DNA from: Methanosphaera stadtmanae
Lineage (GTDB): Archaea; Methanobacteriota; Methanobacteria; Methanobacteriales; Methanobacteriaceae
Length of the DNA: 55,798 nucleotides
NCBI GenBank assembly: GCA_015062805.1
Contig: SUTQ01000016.1
Span: forward strand, 1 to 55,798
Direction: 5' to 3'
Shown: piece by piece, positions 54,669-55,798 of the stretch
Layout of the letters: every line of letters starts with the position of its first letter
Numbering within the stretch: the first letter of the stretch is position 1
Notes under the pieces: generated by a model
What the model was told of the DNA's origin: nothing
The model's database searches: none
What the model saw: the letters and a program-made list of their open reading frames with translations, nothing else
Position numbers and translations under genes: made by a program

Positions 54669-55798
54669 ATGATAAATAAAAACATTAAAATATTGTTATT
54701 ATTTATTACATTATGCATTTTATTAATCGGAATCGTAAGTGCAACGGATGTGGAATCTAACACTACAGAACAAACACATACAATATCCGAAAAAATAACT
54801 AAAACTACAGATACAGTATCTGAAGTTAAAGAAAATGTAATAAATGATAATAAGGAATACATTAAAAAAGATTATTACAATGAAGATGTAAAAACAAGTA
54901 GTCCTACAGCAACTAAGATATCTATTGATCCTGTTCCTAATGTATCAGTAGACGATAGTGTATTAATTAGTGGTACTTTTACCGATGTCAATAATAATCC
55001 ATTAAGATATACACACTTAAAAGTTGATGTAAATGGTGAAGCATATTATAGTCAAACAGATAACTATGGGGATTACTTCGGAGAATATTTGGCAAAAACA
55101 CCAGGTTCAAAAACAATCACGGTTTCATGGGCTGGAAATACTAGATATGCAGCAACAAATGCAAAAAGAACTTTTAATGTGGATGGACAATATCCAACAC
55201 GAATTGTTTTAAACAATATTAAAGAAGTTAATAAAGGAGAAACTGTAACGATTAGTGGAAATTACTACTACGATCAGTCAAAACCACTAAGATTAACTAC
55301 AATGACAATTAACATCAATGGAGCAAAATACTACGCTAAAACCAATGACAATGGTTATTTCAGTTATAGTTACAAAACAAACAAAGCAGGAACCAACACA
55401 GTAACAGTATCATACCCAGGAAACACCAGATTCAAAGGGGCAACTTCTACAAAAACATTCAACGTAAAAAGTACAGGACCACAATATACATACATAACAC
55501 TAAACAACTTAAAAGAAGTTAATATGAATGAAATAACAACTATTAGTGGATACTATTATTATGATCAATCAAAACCACTAAGACAAACACCAATGACAAT
55601 AAACATAAACGGAAACAAATATTACTCAAGAACCAATGACAACGGATACTTCAGTTTTAACTACAAAACAAACAAAGCAGGAACCAACACAGTAACAGTA
55701 TCATACCCAGGAAACACCAGATTCAAAGGGGCAACTATTACAAAAACATTCAACGTAAAAAGCACAGGACCACAATACACATACATAAACCTAAACAA
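54669..55798 (+). CDS. Ig-repeat adhesin, paralogue of 51722-54370, cut by window edge
   Basis: AAGGAAGGAT precedes the ATG. A signal peptide (NKNIKILLLFITLCILLIGIVSA), intact here, is followed by a Thr/Lys/Asp-rich linker, a first module (VLISGTFTDVNNNPLRYTHL...SWAGNTRYAATNAKRTF) and at least two GYYYYDQ-type Ig-like repeats before the sequence ends at codon 376. It aligns from the first residue with the upstream gene. Its repeats again use C-ending Asn and Tyr codons. A secreted surface adhesin by family. Confidence 0.8.
   Translation, partial: MINKNIKILLLFITLCILLIGIVSATDVESNTTEQTHTISEKITKTTDTVSEVKENVINDNKEYIKKDYYNEDVKTSSPTATKISIDPVPNVSVDDSVLISGTFTDVNNNPLRYTHLKVDVNGEAYYSQTDNYGDYFGEYLAKTPGSKTITVSWAGNTRYAATNAKRTFNVDGQYPTRIVLNNIKEVNKGETVTISGNYYYDQSKPLRLTTMTININGAKYYAKTNDNGYFSYSYKTNKAGTNTVTVSYPGNTRFKGATSTKTFNVKSTGPQYTYITLNNLKEVNMNEITTISGYYYYDQSKPLRQTPMTININGNKYYSRTNDNGYFSFNYKTNKAGTNTVTVSYPGNTRFKGATITKTFNVKSTGPQYTYINLN

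Overview
The window is very AT-rich and has archaeal expression signals: GGTGAT/GGAGG ribosome-binding sites, frequent TTG/GTG starts and TATA boxes of the form ACATTTATATACTA. A probable MtaA-family methylcobamide:coenzyme M methyltransferase, a CofA-like aldehyde dehydrogenase, zinc-ribbon proteins, large adhesins with Ig-like repeats and a bile salt hydrolase together suggest a gut methanogen of the Methanobacteriales, most like Methanosphaera. This is inference from protein families; no database was searched. I see no rRNA, tRNA, CRISPR array or insertion sequence.

Layout. 1-8 kb: zinc-ribbon and membrane proteins, an iron-sulfur protein, a flavodoxin-like reductase and a DUF2779 double-nuclease fusion. 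8-10.2 kb: an AIM24-like protein and a redox-gene/HxlR-regulator pair carrying nearly identical operators. 10-13.9 kb: SAP-domain protein, aldehyde dehydrogenase, DUF5714. 14.2-20 kb: frameshifted adhesin, secreted small proteins, MntP and two tandem 3-helix membrane proteins. 20-26.8 kb: ACT/metallo-beta-lactamase protein with an MtaA homologue, a divergent TetR-radical SAM pair, two HAD phosphatases, a secreted nuclease. 26.9-29.1 kb: a gene graveyard containing the 3' end of a ubiB homologue. 29.2-32.9 kb: TMEM175-like channel and a MarR/ferritin/lactonase-fold cluster.

33.2-38.9 kb is the most interesting part. A four-gene operon encodes a half-size HsdS, an HsdM-like protein that has lost both its SAM-binding and catalytic motifs, and two unrecognised proteins, with no HsdR. 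Divergent from it is a leader of about 460 nt made of two tandem units (170 and 168 nt). Each unit starts with a strong RBS and an ATG-TAA start-stop and ends in a hairpin plus U8. The leader precedes two DUF1874 genes. DUF1874 is the fold of the viral ring nuclease AcrIII-1, which destroys cyclic tetra-adenylate. The first protein keeps the IGH catalytic histidine; the second has lost it.

39-42.6 kb holds nifS-nifU-orf with a repeated palindromic operator, and an MFS transporter. 42.8-55.8 kb is cell-surface and gut-facing: a secreted, membrane-anchored Ppx/GppA-like protein, bile salt hydrolase, a potassium-channel-like protein, a 1055-residue adhesin, a small secreted protein, and two tandem paralogous Ig-repeat adhesins. 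The first of these has a stop codon in its signal peptide.

Five genes outside the graveyard are broken by single-base losses in short homopolymers (seven events, all deletions). This could be homopolymer under-calling in the assembly, phase variation, or real decay.
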